DNA of 64,000 bases from Solimonas sp040066175. Its GTDB lineage: Bacteria; Pseudomonadota; Gammaproteobacteria; Nevskiales; Nevskiaceae. The translations under genes and the position numbers were made by a program. The first letter of the stretch is position 1; each line of letters starts with the position of its first letter. Under the pieces are notes generated by a model that did no database searches, was not told the DNA's origin, and saw nothing but the letters and a program-made list of their open reading frames with translations. The stretch spans positions 1 through 64,000 of the forward strand of contig NZ_JBEAAM010000015.1 of assembly GCF_040066175.1 (NCBI RefSeq), written 5' to 3'. Shown here piece by piece: positions 1-11,099 of the stretch.

Positions 1-126
1 CAGTTGTTCCTTTCCATCAGCAAAGCCCAGCGTCCCGCCGCCTGACAGCCCCTCACTCAGACCCACCCTTCAGGCTCATCTCTGGATTGGAAAGGACTGC
101 ACAGGATCGCATCGATCCGTCAGCTC

Positions 127-364
127 GACTCCCGCATCAGCGGCCATGCCGCGCGCAGGTGCGCCGGCGACACGGTGTCGCGTAGCGTGGGAGCGGGAGC
201 CGGCGCATTGACCTGCGCCGATCAGCCCGACTCCCGCATCAGTGGCCATGCCGCGCGCAGGTGCGCCGGCGACACGGTGTCGCGTAGCGTGGGAGCGGGA
301 GCCGGCGCATTGACCTGCGCCGATCAGCCCGACTCCCGCATCAGTGGCCATGCCGCGCGCAGGT
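127..364. repeat. 102-bp tandem repeat overlapping the 3' end of pgsA
   Basis: Two full direct repeats (127-228 and 229-330) and a third partial copy (331-364) have a period of 102 bp. The copies differ by one visible base, near the start of unit 1. The partial copy encodes the last codons of pgsA; the full copies repeat that tail, its stop codon and the sequence after it. Because 102 is a multiple of 3, the pgsA reading frame is kept across units. Each unit holds a perfect hairpin, CGGCGCA-TTGACC-TGCGCCG (201-220 and 303-322). The second hairpin lies directly after the pgsA stop, but no T-run follows it on the minus strand. The remaining left edge (1-126) shows no gene and no tRNA. Confidence 0.9.
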
Positions 365-884
365 AAACCGCCATGCTCCACAGGGTCAGTGCGGCAGCGA
401 CGAACAGCAGCACATAGCCCAGGTCGTACCAGTTGATGCCGAAGGTCTCGATCTTCCAGATCATCATGCCGATCGCCGTCATCTGGAACGCGGTCTTCCA
501 CTTGCCGATCCAGCTGACGGCGACGCTGGTGCGCTGGCCCAGTTCGGCCATCCACTCACGCAATGCCGAGATCGTGATCTCGCGGCCGATGATGATGGCC
601 ACGATCAGCGCCAGCATGCCGCTGGGCTGGGCGTGCAGCAGCATCACCAGGCAGACGGCGACGAGCAGCTTGTCGGCGACCGGATCGAGGAACGCGCCGA
701 ACTTGCTGGTCTGGTTCCAGCGCCGCGCCAGCCAGCCGTCGAACCAGTCGGTGATGCCGGCCAGCGCGTAGAGCACGGTGGCGACCTGACGCGCATACGG
801 CAGATCGACGTAGAACAGAACGAGTACCACCGGGATCACGGCAACCCGCATCAGTGTCAGGAACAGCGGCAGCGTCAGCTTCAC
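324..884 (-). CDS. pgsA: CDP-diacylglycerol--glycerol-3-phosphate 3-phosphatidyltransferase
   Basis: Integral inner-membrane enzyme that makes phosphatidylglycerophosphate from CDP-diacylglycerol and glycerol 3-phosphate, the committed step to phosphatidylglycerol and cardiolipin. The CDP-alcohol phosphotransferase motif is complete: D46, D49-G50, A53-R54, G63, D67 and D71. Several hydrophobic helices follow. The chosen GTG start at 884 gives 186 residues, close to the usual length of about 180, with the typical N-terminus (VKLTLPLFLTLMR). Longer in-frame starts run back into uvrC and are not credible. It lies 49 bp after uvrC in the order gacA-uvrC-pgsA. Its last codons fall inside the 102-bp tandem repeat. 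Confidence 0.93.
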   Translation of the reverse strand: MKLTLPLFLTLMRVAVIPVVLVLFYVDLPYARQVATVLYALAGITDWFDGWLARRWNQTSKFGAFLDPVADKLLVAVCLVMLLHAQPSGMLALIVAIIIGREITISALREWMAELGQRTSVAVSWIGKWKTAFQMTAIGMMIWKIETFGINWYDLGYVLLFVAAALTLWSMAVYLRAAWPLMRESG

Positions 885-933
885 GTCGGCGGCAGGATGG
901 TGGCGTCCGGCAAGGATAGCGGAGCGCTGCCCG

Positions 934-2751
<1,818 letters not shown>

Positions 2752-2773
2752 CCGCCTGGCTGCACCGCTGCGT

Positions 2774-3436
2774 TCATCCGGCGGAAACGTGTTCGCTGCG
2801 CTCTTCCAGCAGGCCGTAGCGCATCGCCATGCGCGTCAGCTCGACGTCGTTGCCGACCCCCAGTTTCTCGAACAGCCGGTAGCGGTAGGTGCTGACGGTC
2901 TTCGGCGACAGGTGCAGGCGGTCGGAGATCTCCTGCGTCGAATAGCCCTTGGTCACCATCAGCATCACCTGCGTCTCGCGCTGCGACAGCTGGTCGAACG
3001 GCGACGCGCCGCTCGGCCCCTTGACCAGGCTCGCGGCGAGGTTGCCGGCCACGTCCGCGGCGACGTAGTGGCCGCCGCCGTGCACGCGCCGGATCGCGGT
3101 GACGACCTCGTCGGCCGCCGAGTCCTTGCTGATGTAGCCCGCCGCACCGGCCGCCAGCATGCGGCTCGGATACGGCTCCTCCAGATGCATCGACACGACG
3201 ATGACCTTGGTCGCGGGGCTGCGCTGCAGCAGCCGCCGCGTCGCCTCCAGCCCGCCGATGCCGGGCATGTTGATGTCCATCAGCACGACATCCGGTGCCA
3301 CCGAGCGCACCAAGTCGAGCGCCTCCTCGCCGCTGCTTGCTTCCGCGACCACTTCCATATCGGCGACCTCGGTCAGCACGCGCTTCAGGCCCGCGCGCAC
3401 CAGACGATGGTCGTCCACCAGCATGATGCGAATCAT
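2774..3436 (-). CDS. gacA: LuxR-type response regulator GacA/UvrY
   Basis: Response regulator of the GacS/BarA two-component system, which in gammaproteobacteria drives the Csr/Rsm small RNAs. Receiver domain at about 1-120: acidic pocket D8/D9, phospho-acceptor D54 in VLMDINMPG, and K104 in YISKDS. A LuxR-type helix-turn-helix spans about 150-195 (LSQRETQVMLMV, then LSPKTVSTYRYRLFEKLGV). The ATG at 3436 follows AAGGAG by a good spacing and gives 220 residues; the open frame extends upstream, but the receiver domain begins here. Conserved linkage with uvrC supports the name. No cognate kinase lies in the window. Confidence 0.93.
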   Translation of the reverse strand: MIRIMLVDDHRLVRAGLKRVLTEVADMEVVAEASSGEEALDLVRSVAPDVVLMDINMPGIGGLEATRRLLQRSPATKVIVVSMHLEEPYPSRMLAAGAAGYISKDSAADEVVTAIRRVHGGGHYVAADVAGNLAASLVKGPSGASPFDQLSQRETQVMLMVTKGYSTQEISDRLHLSPKTVSTYRYRLFEKLGVGNDVELTRMAMRYGLLEERSEHVSAG

Positions 3437-3504
3437 CCGAATCTCCTTGCCACGGGCCGATCTTAACAGCGATCGGCACGGCCGAAGTCGGCGCGACGCC
3501 CCGA

Positions 3505-3533
3505 ACGTCATGGAAACGTCCCTAAACGGTAAC
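3505..3533 (+). promoter_or_regulatory. Possible Pho box upstream of the PhoX-type phosphatase
   Basis: Three 7-mers are spaced exactly 4 bases apart, an 11-bp period: ACGTCAT (3505-3511), ACGTCCC (3516-3522) and CGGTAAC (3527-3533), with GGAA and TAAA between them. This is the architecture of PhoB sites, and the first two repeats match the CTGTCAT consensus at about five of seven positions. The site lies 59-87 bp upstream of the GTG start. The assignment is inference from layout and from the Pho-regulon membership of phoX genes elsewhere. Confidence 0.35.
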
Positions 3534-3592
3534 GCGTCCTCCCTAGCCTGCGCTTCCCTTTCGACCGTCACCCCTACAGGACAGGAGTCAAC

Positions 3593-5707
3593 GTGAGCCA
3601 TCACCCCGTGGAAGACAGCAACCGTTCCGACAATCCGCAATTCTCGTCCATCGTCGAATCCCTGATCAGCCGCCGCGGCCTGTTGCGCGGCTCCGCCAGC
3701 GCCGTGGCGTTGGGCGCCGCGTCTGGCCTGCTGCTGTCCGGCTGCAGCGACGACGGCGGCGAGCCGCGGCGTCTGGGCTTCGCGCCGGTCGCCAAGAGCC
3801 TGGAAGACCGCGTCGCCCTGCCCGCGGGCTACTCGGCGCGTGTGCTCTACGCCCTCGGCGACCCGCTGGCCGCCGGCCTGGCCGAGTATGCCAACGACGG
3901 TTCGGACGACGGCAACTGGGATCGGCGCGCCGGCGACCACCACGACGGCATGGCCTACTTCCCGTTCCCCAAGGGCAGCGGCAGCGCCACCGAGGGCCTG
4001 CTGGCCGTCAATCACGAGGCACTGACCGACATCTATCTGCACGCGAACGGCCCGACCAGCATCCAGGGCCGACGCCCGCTGGCGGAGGTCGTCAAGGAGC
4101 AGCACGCGCACGGCGTCTCGGTCATCAAGATCGCCAAGTCCGCGAATGGCTGGGCGGTGGACCGCGGCGCGGCACAGAACAAGCGCTGGCACGTCAACAG
4201 CCCGATGCAGATCAGCGGGCCCGTGGCGGGCAGTCCGCTGCTGGTGACCAAGCTCTCACCGGACGCGACGACCACGCACGGCACGCTCAACAACTGCGGT
4301 CATGGCGTGACGCCCTGGGGCAGCTTCCTGACCGGCGAGGAGAACTGGTTCGCCTATTTCACCGTCGATGCGGCGAGCGACACCCCGGAGCTGGCCCGCT
4401 ACGGCATCAAGTCCAGCGCGCCCGGATTCAACTACCGTGGCTGGGACACGCCGCTGATGGCCGGCGATCTGCAGAAGCGCTTCAACCTCGCGCAGACCGG
4501 CGCGTCCGCGGCGACGGACTTCCGCAACGCAGCCCATCACTTCGGCTACGTCGTCGAGATCGACCCCTACGATCCGACGGCCACGCCGAAGAAGCGCACC
4601 GCGCTGGGCCGCTTCTCGCACGAGGGCGCGTGGTTCGCGCCGGCCGTCGCGGGCAAGCCGCTGGCGGTGTACATGGGCGACGACGCGCGCAACGAATACA
4701 TCTACAAGTTCGTCTCGGCGGCCAACTGGGACCCGGCCGACGCCAACGGCGGCCTGGCAGCCGGTGACAAGTATCTCGACGCCGGCACGCTCTACGTCGC
4801 CCGTTTCGACGAGGACGGCAGCGGCACCTGGATCCCGCTGACCACCAGCAATCCCGCCCTGGCCGCCTTCAGCGCCGACGAGATCCTCATCCATACGCGC
4901 AAGGCGGCCGACGCCGCCGGCGGCACGAAGATGGACCGCCCCGAATGGGGAACGGTCCACCCGCTGACCGGCGAGGTCTATGTCACGCTGACCAACAGCT
5001 CCAGCAGCTCCAGCGGTCGTGGCCAGGGCGGCGGCAGCTCGCAGCCGCTCGATGCGGCGAATCCGCGCTGCTACGACGCCGATACCGGCAGCCTGACGGA
5101 CAGCGTGAACGGCAACGTCAACGGCCACATCATCCGCTGGCGCGAGGCCAACGGCTCGGTGGCCGCGACCCGCTTCCGCTGGGACATCTACCTGTTCGGA
5201 TCGCGCGCCAGCTATCCCGCCAACGTCAACGTGTCACGCCTGACCGACGACAACGACTTCTCGTCGCCGGACGGCCTGTGGTGCGATGCGCGCGGCGTGC
5301 TGTGGATCCAGACCGACGACGGCGCCTACACCCGGCCAACCGCCAACGATCCGAAAGCGACCAACTGCATGATGCTCGCGGCCCTGCCCGGCTCGGTCGG
5401 CGATGGCGCGACGGTGACCATCGGCACGCAGAAGACCTATGTCGGCGCCCTGCCCCGCTCGGAGACGCTGGCGCGCTTCCTGGTCGGCGTACCGGGATGC
5501 GAGATCACCGGCGTCGATCTGACGCCGGACTACAGGACGATGTTCGTCAACATCCAGCATCCCGGCGAGAACGGCAGCCTGACGGACTTCGAGAGCAACT
5601 GGCCCAATGCCAGCCGCAATGCGCTCGATCTCGGCACGCCGGGAGTGCGGCCGCGCTCGGCCACCATCGTCATCACGCGCGACGACGGCGGAGAGATCGG
5701 CCTCTGA
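3593..5707 (+). CDS. phoX: PhoX-family alkaline phosphatase, Tat-exported
   Basis: Likely periplasmic or membrane-anchored, calcium/iron-dependent phosphomonoesterase that releases phosphate from organic esters. The N-terminus has a twin-arginine signal (SRRGLLRG at about 26-33) and a hydrophobic stretch ending in LLLSGC, so C51 may be lipidated. The family signature is clear at about 229-256: GTLNNCGHGVTPWG then TGEENW, with C235 and E249/E250. Length is 704 residues, normal for the family. A Ser/Gly-rich low-complexity insert lies at about 468-485. The GTG start is supported by AGGAGT upstream. It is monocistronic: terminator at 5738-5766 and a convergent gene after it. Substrate is inferred from the family. 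Confidence 0.88.
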   Translation: MSHHPVEDSNRSDNPQFSSIVESLISRRGLLRGSASAVALGAASGLLLSGCSDDGGEPRRLGFAPVAKSLEDRVALPAGYSARVLYALGDPLAAGLAEYANDGSDDGNWDRRAGDHHDGMAYFPFPKGSGSATEGLLAVNHEALTDIYLHANGPTSIQGRRPLAEVVKEQHAHGVSVIKIAKSANGWAVDRGAAQNKRWHVNSPMQISGPVAGSPLLVTKLSPDATTTHGTLNNCGHGVTPWGSFLTGEENWFAYFTVDAASDTPELARYGIKSSAPGFNYRGWDTPLMAGDLQKRFNLAQTGASAATDFRNAAHHFGYVVEIDPYDPTATPKKRTALGRFSHEGAWFAPAVAGKPLAVYMGDDARNEYIYKFVSAANWDPADANGGLAAGDKYLDAGTLYVARFDEDGSGTWIPLTTSNPALAAFSADEILIHTRKAADAAGGTKMDRPEWGTVHPLTGEVYVTLTNSSSSSSGRGQGGGSSQPLDAANPRCYDADTGSLTDSVNGNVNGHIIRWREANGSVAATRFRWDIYLFGSRASYPANVNVSRLTDDNDFSSPDGLWCDARGVLWIQTDDGAYTRPTANDPKATNCMMLAALPGSVGDGATVTIGTQKTYVGALPRSETLARFLVGVPGCEITGVDLTPDYRTMFVNIQHPGENGSLTDFESNWPNASRNALDLGTPGVRPRSATIVITRDDGGEIGL

Positions 5708-5737
5708 AACGGCCTTGCCCCAGCCGTCCGGACGGAT

Positions 5738-5766
5738 TCGGGCCCGCACCGCGGGCCCGATTTCTT
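5738..5766 (+). terminator. Intrinsic terminator after phoX
   Basis: A perfect 10-bp GC-rich stem (TCGGGCCCGC / GCGGGCCCGA) with an ACC loop is followed directly by TTTCTT. It lies 30 bp after the phoX stop and before the convergent BtrH-like gene. Confidence 0.85.
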
Positions 5767-5803
5767 CGCACCGGCGTGGCACCGACCCACGCCATCGCAG
5801 GGA

Positions 5804-6835
5804 TCAGGTCGCTGAGCGCCCCTGCCCGGCCCGCCCTTTCGACCAGCGCTTGAGGTGCTCATAGACCTGCCGCTCGATCGCCGCGCAGCGCCGCAACTGC
5901 CCGGCCAGTTCGTGCAGGCCGGGGCCTTCACGTTTGCGCGAAAACTGCGCGCCGAGCAGCGCGAACTGGCGCCACTGGTCACCGGCCTCGGTCATCCGCG
6001 CCGAGGCTTCGAGCAGCGCCGGCTGTTGCAGGGCCTCGCCGCAGTCCTGCAGGAACGCGGCGTACATGAAGCGGAAGCCGCCGCCGCCGGTGCCGATCTC
6101 CTCCTGCATGCGCACGATGTTGCCGACCCACAGGCGCTGCACGCGCGGATCCGGGATCTTCCGGTCGAGCCCGGCGATACGGTCGGCGACGCGCTCGATG
6201 GCGCGCACGCCGACGATCGGCACCGGCGCGTGCAGCATCATCTTCCAGGTCTTGCCGATGCCGCGCCGCACCGCGGCGTCGAGGTCGAAATCCGCCTTGA
6301 ACGCGAGCGGCCGGTACATCAGGCCCTTGGGTGCGAACACGCCCCGGGCGAAGCGCGCCTTGCGCAGATCCGCCGCCGGGCAGCGCTGCGGCCGGTCGAA
6401 GACCGGATCGCTGATCAGGTAATCGTCCCCTTCCCGGCCATAGACGACGAGGTTGTGCGCATTGAAGTGGAAGCGCATCTCCGGCGGGAAGTACGGCAGC
6501 CAGTACACCGAGGTCTGCAGACCGACCGGGCGACCGGCGGCCAGCTCGGCGTCGAGCGCCGCTTCCGCAGCGGCCGGGTCGCGGAAGGTGCGGCGCTCCA
6601 TCGTCAGGCCCAGCGACTTGCGCAGGCCCTTGTAGATGCTGCCGGGCGGCATGCGGTAGGTGGTCAGCGGAAAGCCGCCGACCTTCAGGAACGGCAGATG
6701 CGCGAAGGTCAACGTGGCCGACAGGCCCAGCGCCATCGGCTCGCTGATCTTCAGGCCGTAGAAACTCAGCAGGTTGGCCGTGACGCCGCTTTCGCAATGG
6801 CCTGCGTGCTTATGCTGAAACGTATTAACAATCAA
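5804..6835 (-). CDS. BtrH N-terminal-domain protein, putative acyltransferase (DUF4872-like)
   Basis: 343-residue protein resembling the BtrH N-terminal family, papain/C39-like folds. Its founder BtrH moves an acyl group from an acyl carrier protein to an aminoglycoside. A plausible catalytic set is visible: C14 in GHCESG, H126 in AHNLVVYG and D142 in LISDPVF. The C-terminal half is helical and of unknown role. It is the last gene of the darA-darB-orphan set; the TTG start at 6835 overlaps the preceding stop (TTGA) and is preceded by AAAGG. I infer acyl transfer onto, or linked to, a dialkylresorcinol product; the substrate is unknown. The start region is locally AT-rich compared with its surroundings. 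Confidence 0.72.
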   Translation of the reverse strand: MIVNTFQHKHAGHCESGVTANLLSFYGLKISEPMALGLSATLTFAHLPFLKVGGFPLTTYRMPPGSIYKGLRKSLGLTMERRTFRDPAAAEAALDAELAAGRPVGLQTSVYWLPYFPPEMRFHFNAHNLVVYGREGDDYLISDPVFDRPQRCPAADLRKARFARGVFAPKGLMYRPLAFKADFDLDAAVRRGIGKTWKMMLHAPVPIVGVRAIERVADRIAGLDRKIPDPRVQRLWVGNIVRMQEEIGTGGGGFRFMYAAFLQDCGEALQQPALLEASARMTEAGDQWRQFALLGAQFSRKREGPGLHELAGQLRRCAAIERQVYEHLKRWSKGRAGQGRSAT

Positions 6836-7227
6836 GGAACTGCCTTTAATTGTTCAAGTGAGATGCCGAGTGCATCGGCATAGCGGCTCAGGAGCCGGTC
6901 GGGCAGGCGCGCGAACACCGCCGGACGCAGGTGGCGGCGGATGCGCCAGCGCCAAAGGCCGGTGGTCTGCGCCAGGGTCGGCAGGTCCATGCGGCGGTCG
7001 TACATGTGAAATTCCAGCGGCGCGGCCTCCCCGCGCTGCACGCGGGCGCGGGCTTCGTCGGCCAGGCGCCGGAACTCGGCCACGGCGTCGCCGGTGACGG
7101 TCGCCTCGACCTCCCAGCCGCTCGAGGCGACGGTCTCGTAGCGTCCCGCACGATCGAGCGCATACATTGCCTTGCGCGCGTCGCCGAAGTGCTGGACGCG
7201 GTCCTGCGGGACCTCGTCCTCCCTCAT
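6832..7227 (-). CDS. Small protein of unknown function between darB and the BtrH-like gene
   Basis: 131-residue soluble protein that I do not recognise. The start ATG at 7227 overlaps the darB stop (ATGA), and its own stop overlaps the start of the BtrH-like gene, so translation is probably coupled on both sides. It has no signal peptide or membrane segment. The N-terminal part is a mixed alpha/beta stretch. The last about 45 residues are Arg-rich and helical, ending in YADALGISLEQLKAV, which resembles the final helices of an XRE-type helix-turn-helix. DNA binding is only a possibility; an accessory role with the flanking acyl enzymes fits as well. Confidence 0.75.
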   Translation of the reverse strand: MREDEVPQDRVQHFGDARKAMYALDRAGRYETVASSGWEVEATVTGDAVAEFRRLADEARARVQRGEAAPLEFHMYDRRMDLPTLAQTTGLWRWRIRRHLRPAVFARLPDRLLSRYADALGISLEQLKAVP

Positions 7228-8375
7228 GCGCCCACCACGCTGAAGCAGGCGAAGGCGATCGAGAAGCGCCCGCTCTCCGGCACGTAGCACAGAAGACGCT
7301 GGCCGGGGCGCAGCCGGTCCGAATGGAACAGTTCGTCGAGCATCAGGTACATCGACGCGGCGCCGACGTTGCCCTTGGCGCTCAGGTTGGTGAACCAGCG
7401 CTCCTGCGGGATCTTGAAGTGATCCGGCATCACTTCCGCCATGACGCTGCGGAAGTGCTCCGACGAGTAATGCGGCAGGAACCAGTGCACGTCGTCGAGG
7501 GCCAGCCGGCGACGCTGCAGCATCGCGCGGAACGCCTTGCCGGAGCTGACACGGATGCCTTCCTCGAGCAGGCGCACGTCCTGCTTGACCGACAGCACCG
7601 AACGCTGCGCGACCTCTTGTGCCGATCCGTACTCGCGCCAGCCGCGCAGCGTGCCGTCCTCGCGCTTCTCGGCGCCGGCGAACATGCAGGGTTCCAGCTC
7701 GTTCGCGTAGGAGTACTGGTCGATCCATTCGATCTTCAGCGACAGGCCGGCCGCGTTCGGCCGGTCCTGCAGCAGCATCGCACCGGCACCGTCGGACAGC
7801 ATCCAGCGCAGGAAATCCTTTTCGAAGGCGATGACCGGGCGCTTCTCCAGCGCGGCGACGCGGGCCGCGTTCTCGGCCTCGAAGTTGCCGGCGCGCATGA
7901 AAGTGGACGCCAGCTCCGAGCCGGTGGCGACCGCGTGGCGCGCCTGGGCGCCCAGCACCGACAGATACGCGTACTTGAGCGCGGTCAGGCCGGACACACA
8001 AATGCCGGAGGTGGCCACGACTTCGCAGGGCCGCGAACCGAGCTCGCCGTGCACCATCACGGCGTGGTTGGGCATCAGCTGATCCGGCGAACTGGTCCCG
8101 CAGACCAGCACGTCGATGTCGTCCAGCGAAAAGCCGTTGCCGGCGAGCCGGCGCACCGCCTCGGCGGTGAGCTGCGCGTTGCTGTGGGTCTGTGCGCCGG
8201 TCGCCGGATCGATCGCGTAGTGGCGCGAGCGGATGCCGTTGCTGCGCAGCACCAGCGCACGTGCGCGGGACGGCCGCCCGCCGACCTGTCCCAGGACCGG
8301 CTCGATGTCGTCGTTGGCGATCGGGGCATTGGGCAGGAAGGCCGCAATGCGCGTGACATAGACGCCGTCAGCCAC
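7224..8375 (-). CDS. darB: DarB-like beta-ketoacyl synthase III
   Basis: KAS III (FabH/chalcone-synthase fold) enzyme. The catalytic triad is C126 (SGICVSG), H302 (LPHYSSEH) and N336 (KGNVGAAS); length is 383 residues. In characterised systems DarB condenses two acyl chains into a 2,5-dialkylcyclohexane-1,3-dione, which DarA aromatises to a dialkylresorcinol. The DarB rather than FabH assignment rests mainly on the adjacent darA-like gene and the divergent sequence. The GTG start at 8375 overlaps the darA end by 8 bp. No acyl carrier protein gene (darC) lies nearby. Confidence 0.8.
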   Translation of the reverse strand: MADGVYVTRIAAFLPNAPIANDDIEPVLGQVGGRPSRARALVLRSNGIRSRHYAIDPATGAQTHSNAQLTAEAVRRLAGNGFSLDDIDVLVCGTSSPDQLMPNHAVMVHGELGSRPCEVVATSGICVSGLTALKYAYLSVLGAQARHAVATGSELASTFMRAGNFEAENAARVAALEKRPVIAFEKDFLRWMLSDGAGAMLLQDRPNAAGLSLKIEWIDQYSYANELEPCMFAGAEKREDGTLRGWREYGSAQEVAQRSVLSVKQDVRLLEEGIRVSSGKAFRAMLQRRRLALDDVHWFLPHYSSEHFRSVMAEVMPDHFKIPQERWFTNLSAKGNVGAASMYLMLDELFHSDRLRPGQRLLCYVPESGRFSIAFACFSVVGA

Positions 8376-9318
8376 CCGCGTCCTCCGCGAGGCGTCCGCG
8401 CCCCGAGCCCGACGGCTGTTCGAAGTAACGTTTCTGCTCGGCCAGGCGCCGGCCGTTCAGCGCGTGGACGATGCGGCGGACCAGCATGGTCACGGGCACG
8501 ATCGTCAGGATCATCGCGACCAGGAACAGCGCATAGACGGCCAGCACCGGCTTGCGCTGCGGCGCGCCCTGCGGTCCGATCGCGCGCAGCAGCCGTCCCC
8601 AGATCAGGAAGCTGCGGCGACCGATCTTCTCGCTCGGCACCAGGCGCATGTCGGCCTCGACCGCACCCAGCCCCTGCAGCACCGGCGCGCGGCCGTCGAG
8701 CCGGCCGTCCCGCAGCGCCGCGGCCAGCGCCACGCCGAAACGCGACGCTTCGCGGATGCGCTCCGGCGCGATGCCGGGTGGCGGCAGGCCCCAGAAGCCG
8801 TCGGTCCTGCCGGTCAGCATCCAGCGCGGCGTGGTGATGAAAGTCGCCAGGCTGCTGCCGGCATCGGTCAGCACGACGTTGTCGGACAGCCGCGCGCCGG
8901 CCTCGGCGAGCAGGCGCTTCACTTCCTCCTGCGCCATGTGCCACATGTTGCGGCAGGCGATGACGGTCACCACCGGCGTATCACGCAGCAGCGCACGGCC
9001 CTGGGCGGACTTGAGAAAGGCGGTGACCGGCGGCGCCGGCGACAGGAACCAGACCGTGTAGGCCAGCACGATCAGGTCGTAGCACCGGCCTTGCGGTACC
9101 GCCAGCGGCTGCAGCGGAGGCGGATCGAGATGAACGGTTTCCGGGAACTGGTCGAAGAACCGGAAGAACGGCCACGGGAACGGGTACGGCCGCACCGGTA
9201 CCAGCGGGCACCAGTCCACCTCGACGCCATCGGTCCCTTCCAGTGGCGCACAGACCGAGCGCGCGACGCGCTCCAGCTGCCCCGTCTGGGAGTAATAGAC
9301 CACCAGAACCCGCTTCAT
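8368..9318 (-). CDS. darA: DarA-like dialkylresorcinol-forming enzyme, flavodoxin-like
   Basis: 316-residue protein. The N-terminus has a flavodoxin-like phosphate loop (YYSQTGQ at about 9-15), suggesting FMN binding. A single hydrophobic segment near 265-285 (PVLAVYALFLVAMILTIV) would anchor it to the membrane, and the C-terminus is polar. DarA proteins are the aromatase/condensing partners of DarB in dialkylresorcinol and flexirubin-type pathways, which fits an oxidative aromatisation. The start ATG at 9318 follows GGGAAAGGGG. It is the first gene of the overlapping four-gene set. Family assignment is from recognised sequence features and pairing with darB. Confidence 0.72.
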   Translation of the reverse strand: MKRVLVVYYSQTGQLERVARSVCAPLEGTDGVEVDWCPLVPVRPYPFPWPFFRFFDQFPETVHLDPPPLQPLAVPQGRCYDLIVLAYTVWFLSPAPPVTAFLKSAQGRALLRDTPVVTVIACRNMWHMAQEEVKRLLAEAGARLSDNVVLTDAGSSLATFITTPRWMLTGRTDGFWGLPPPGIAPERIREASRFGVALAAALRDGRLDGRAPVLQGLGAVEADMRLVPSEKIGRRSFLIWGRLLRAIGPQGAPQRKPVLAVYALFLVAMILTIVPVTMLVRRIVHALNGRRLAEQKRYFEQPSGSGRGRLAEDAGG

Positions 9319-9352
9319 CCCCTTTCCCCGACAGCCTGTGGAAGCGGCAAAC

Positions 9353-9381
9353 GACGAGGGCGCGATCATCGCGCCCTCGTC
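9353..9381 (-). terminator. Hairpin between aceB and darA
   Basis: A perfect 13-bp stem (GACGAGGGCGCGA / TCGCGCCCTCGTC) with a 3-base loop lies 24 bp after the aceB stop. On the minus strand it is followed by only a short T-run (GTTTGCC), so termination may be incomplete or factor-assisted. It separates aceB from the darA set. Confidence 0.7.
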
Positions 9382-9404
9382 CTCACCGCATGATCCCGGC
9401 CAGT

Positions 9405-10991
<1,587 letters not shown>

Positions 10992-11099
10992 CTGAACAAC
11001 CTCTCTTGATCTAAGGGGGATACTTGAAACCATAGCGCCCAGAAAAACAGGCGCGGACTTTAGCTTTTTTTGATAGTCGGGACCATGGAGAGTCCCGGC

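Noticed and set aside
127..364. CRISPR-like array at the left edge
   Set aside because: The whole 102-bp unit is repeated, with no unique spacers; it is a tandem duplication of the pgsA tail.
11078..11097. Inverted repeat CGGGAC...GTCCCG after rraA as terminator
   Set aside because: The T-run is on the wrong side for the minus-strand gene; only a short stem remains, with no terminator logic.
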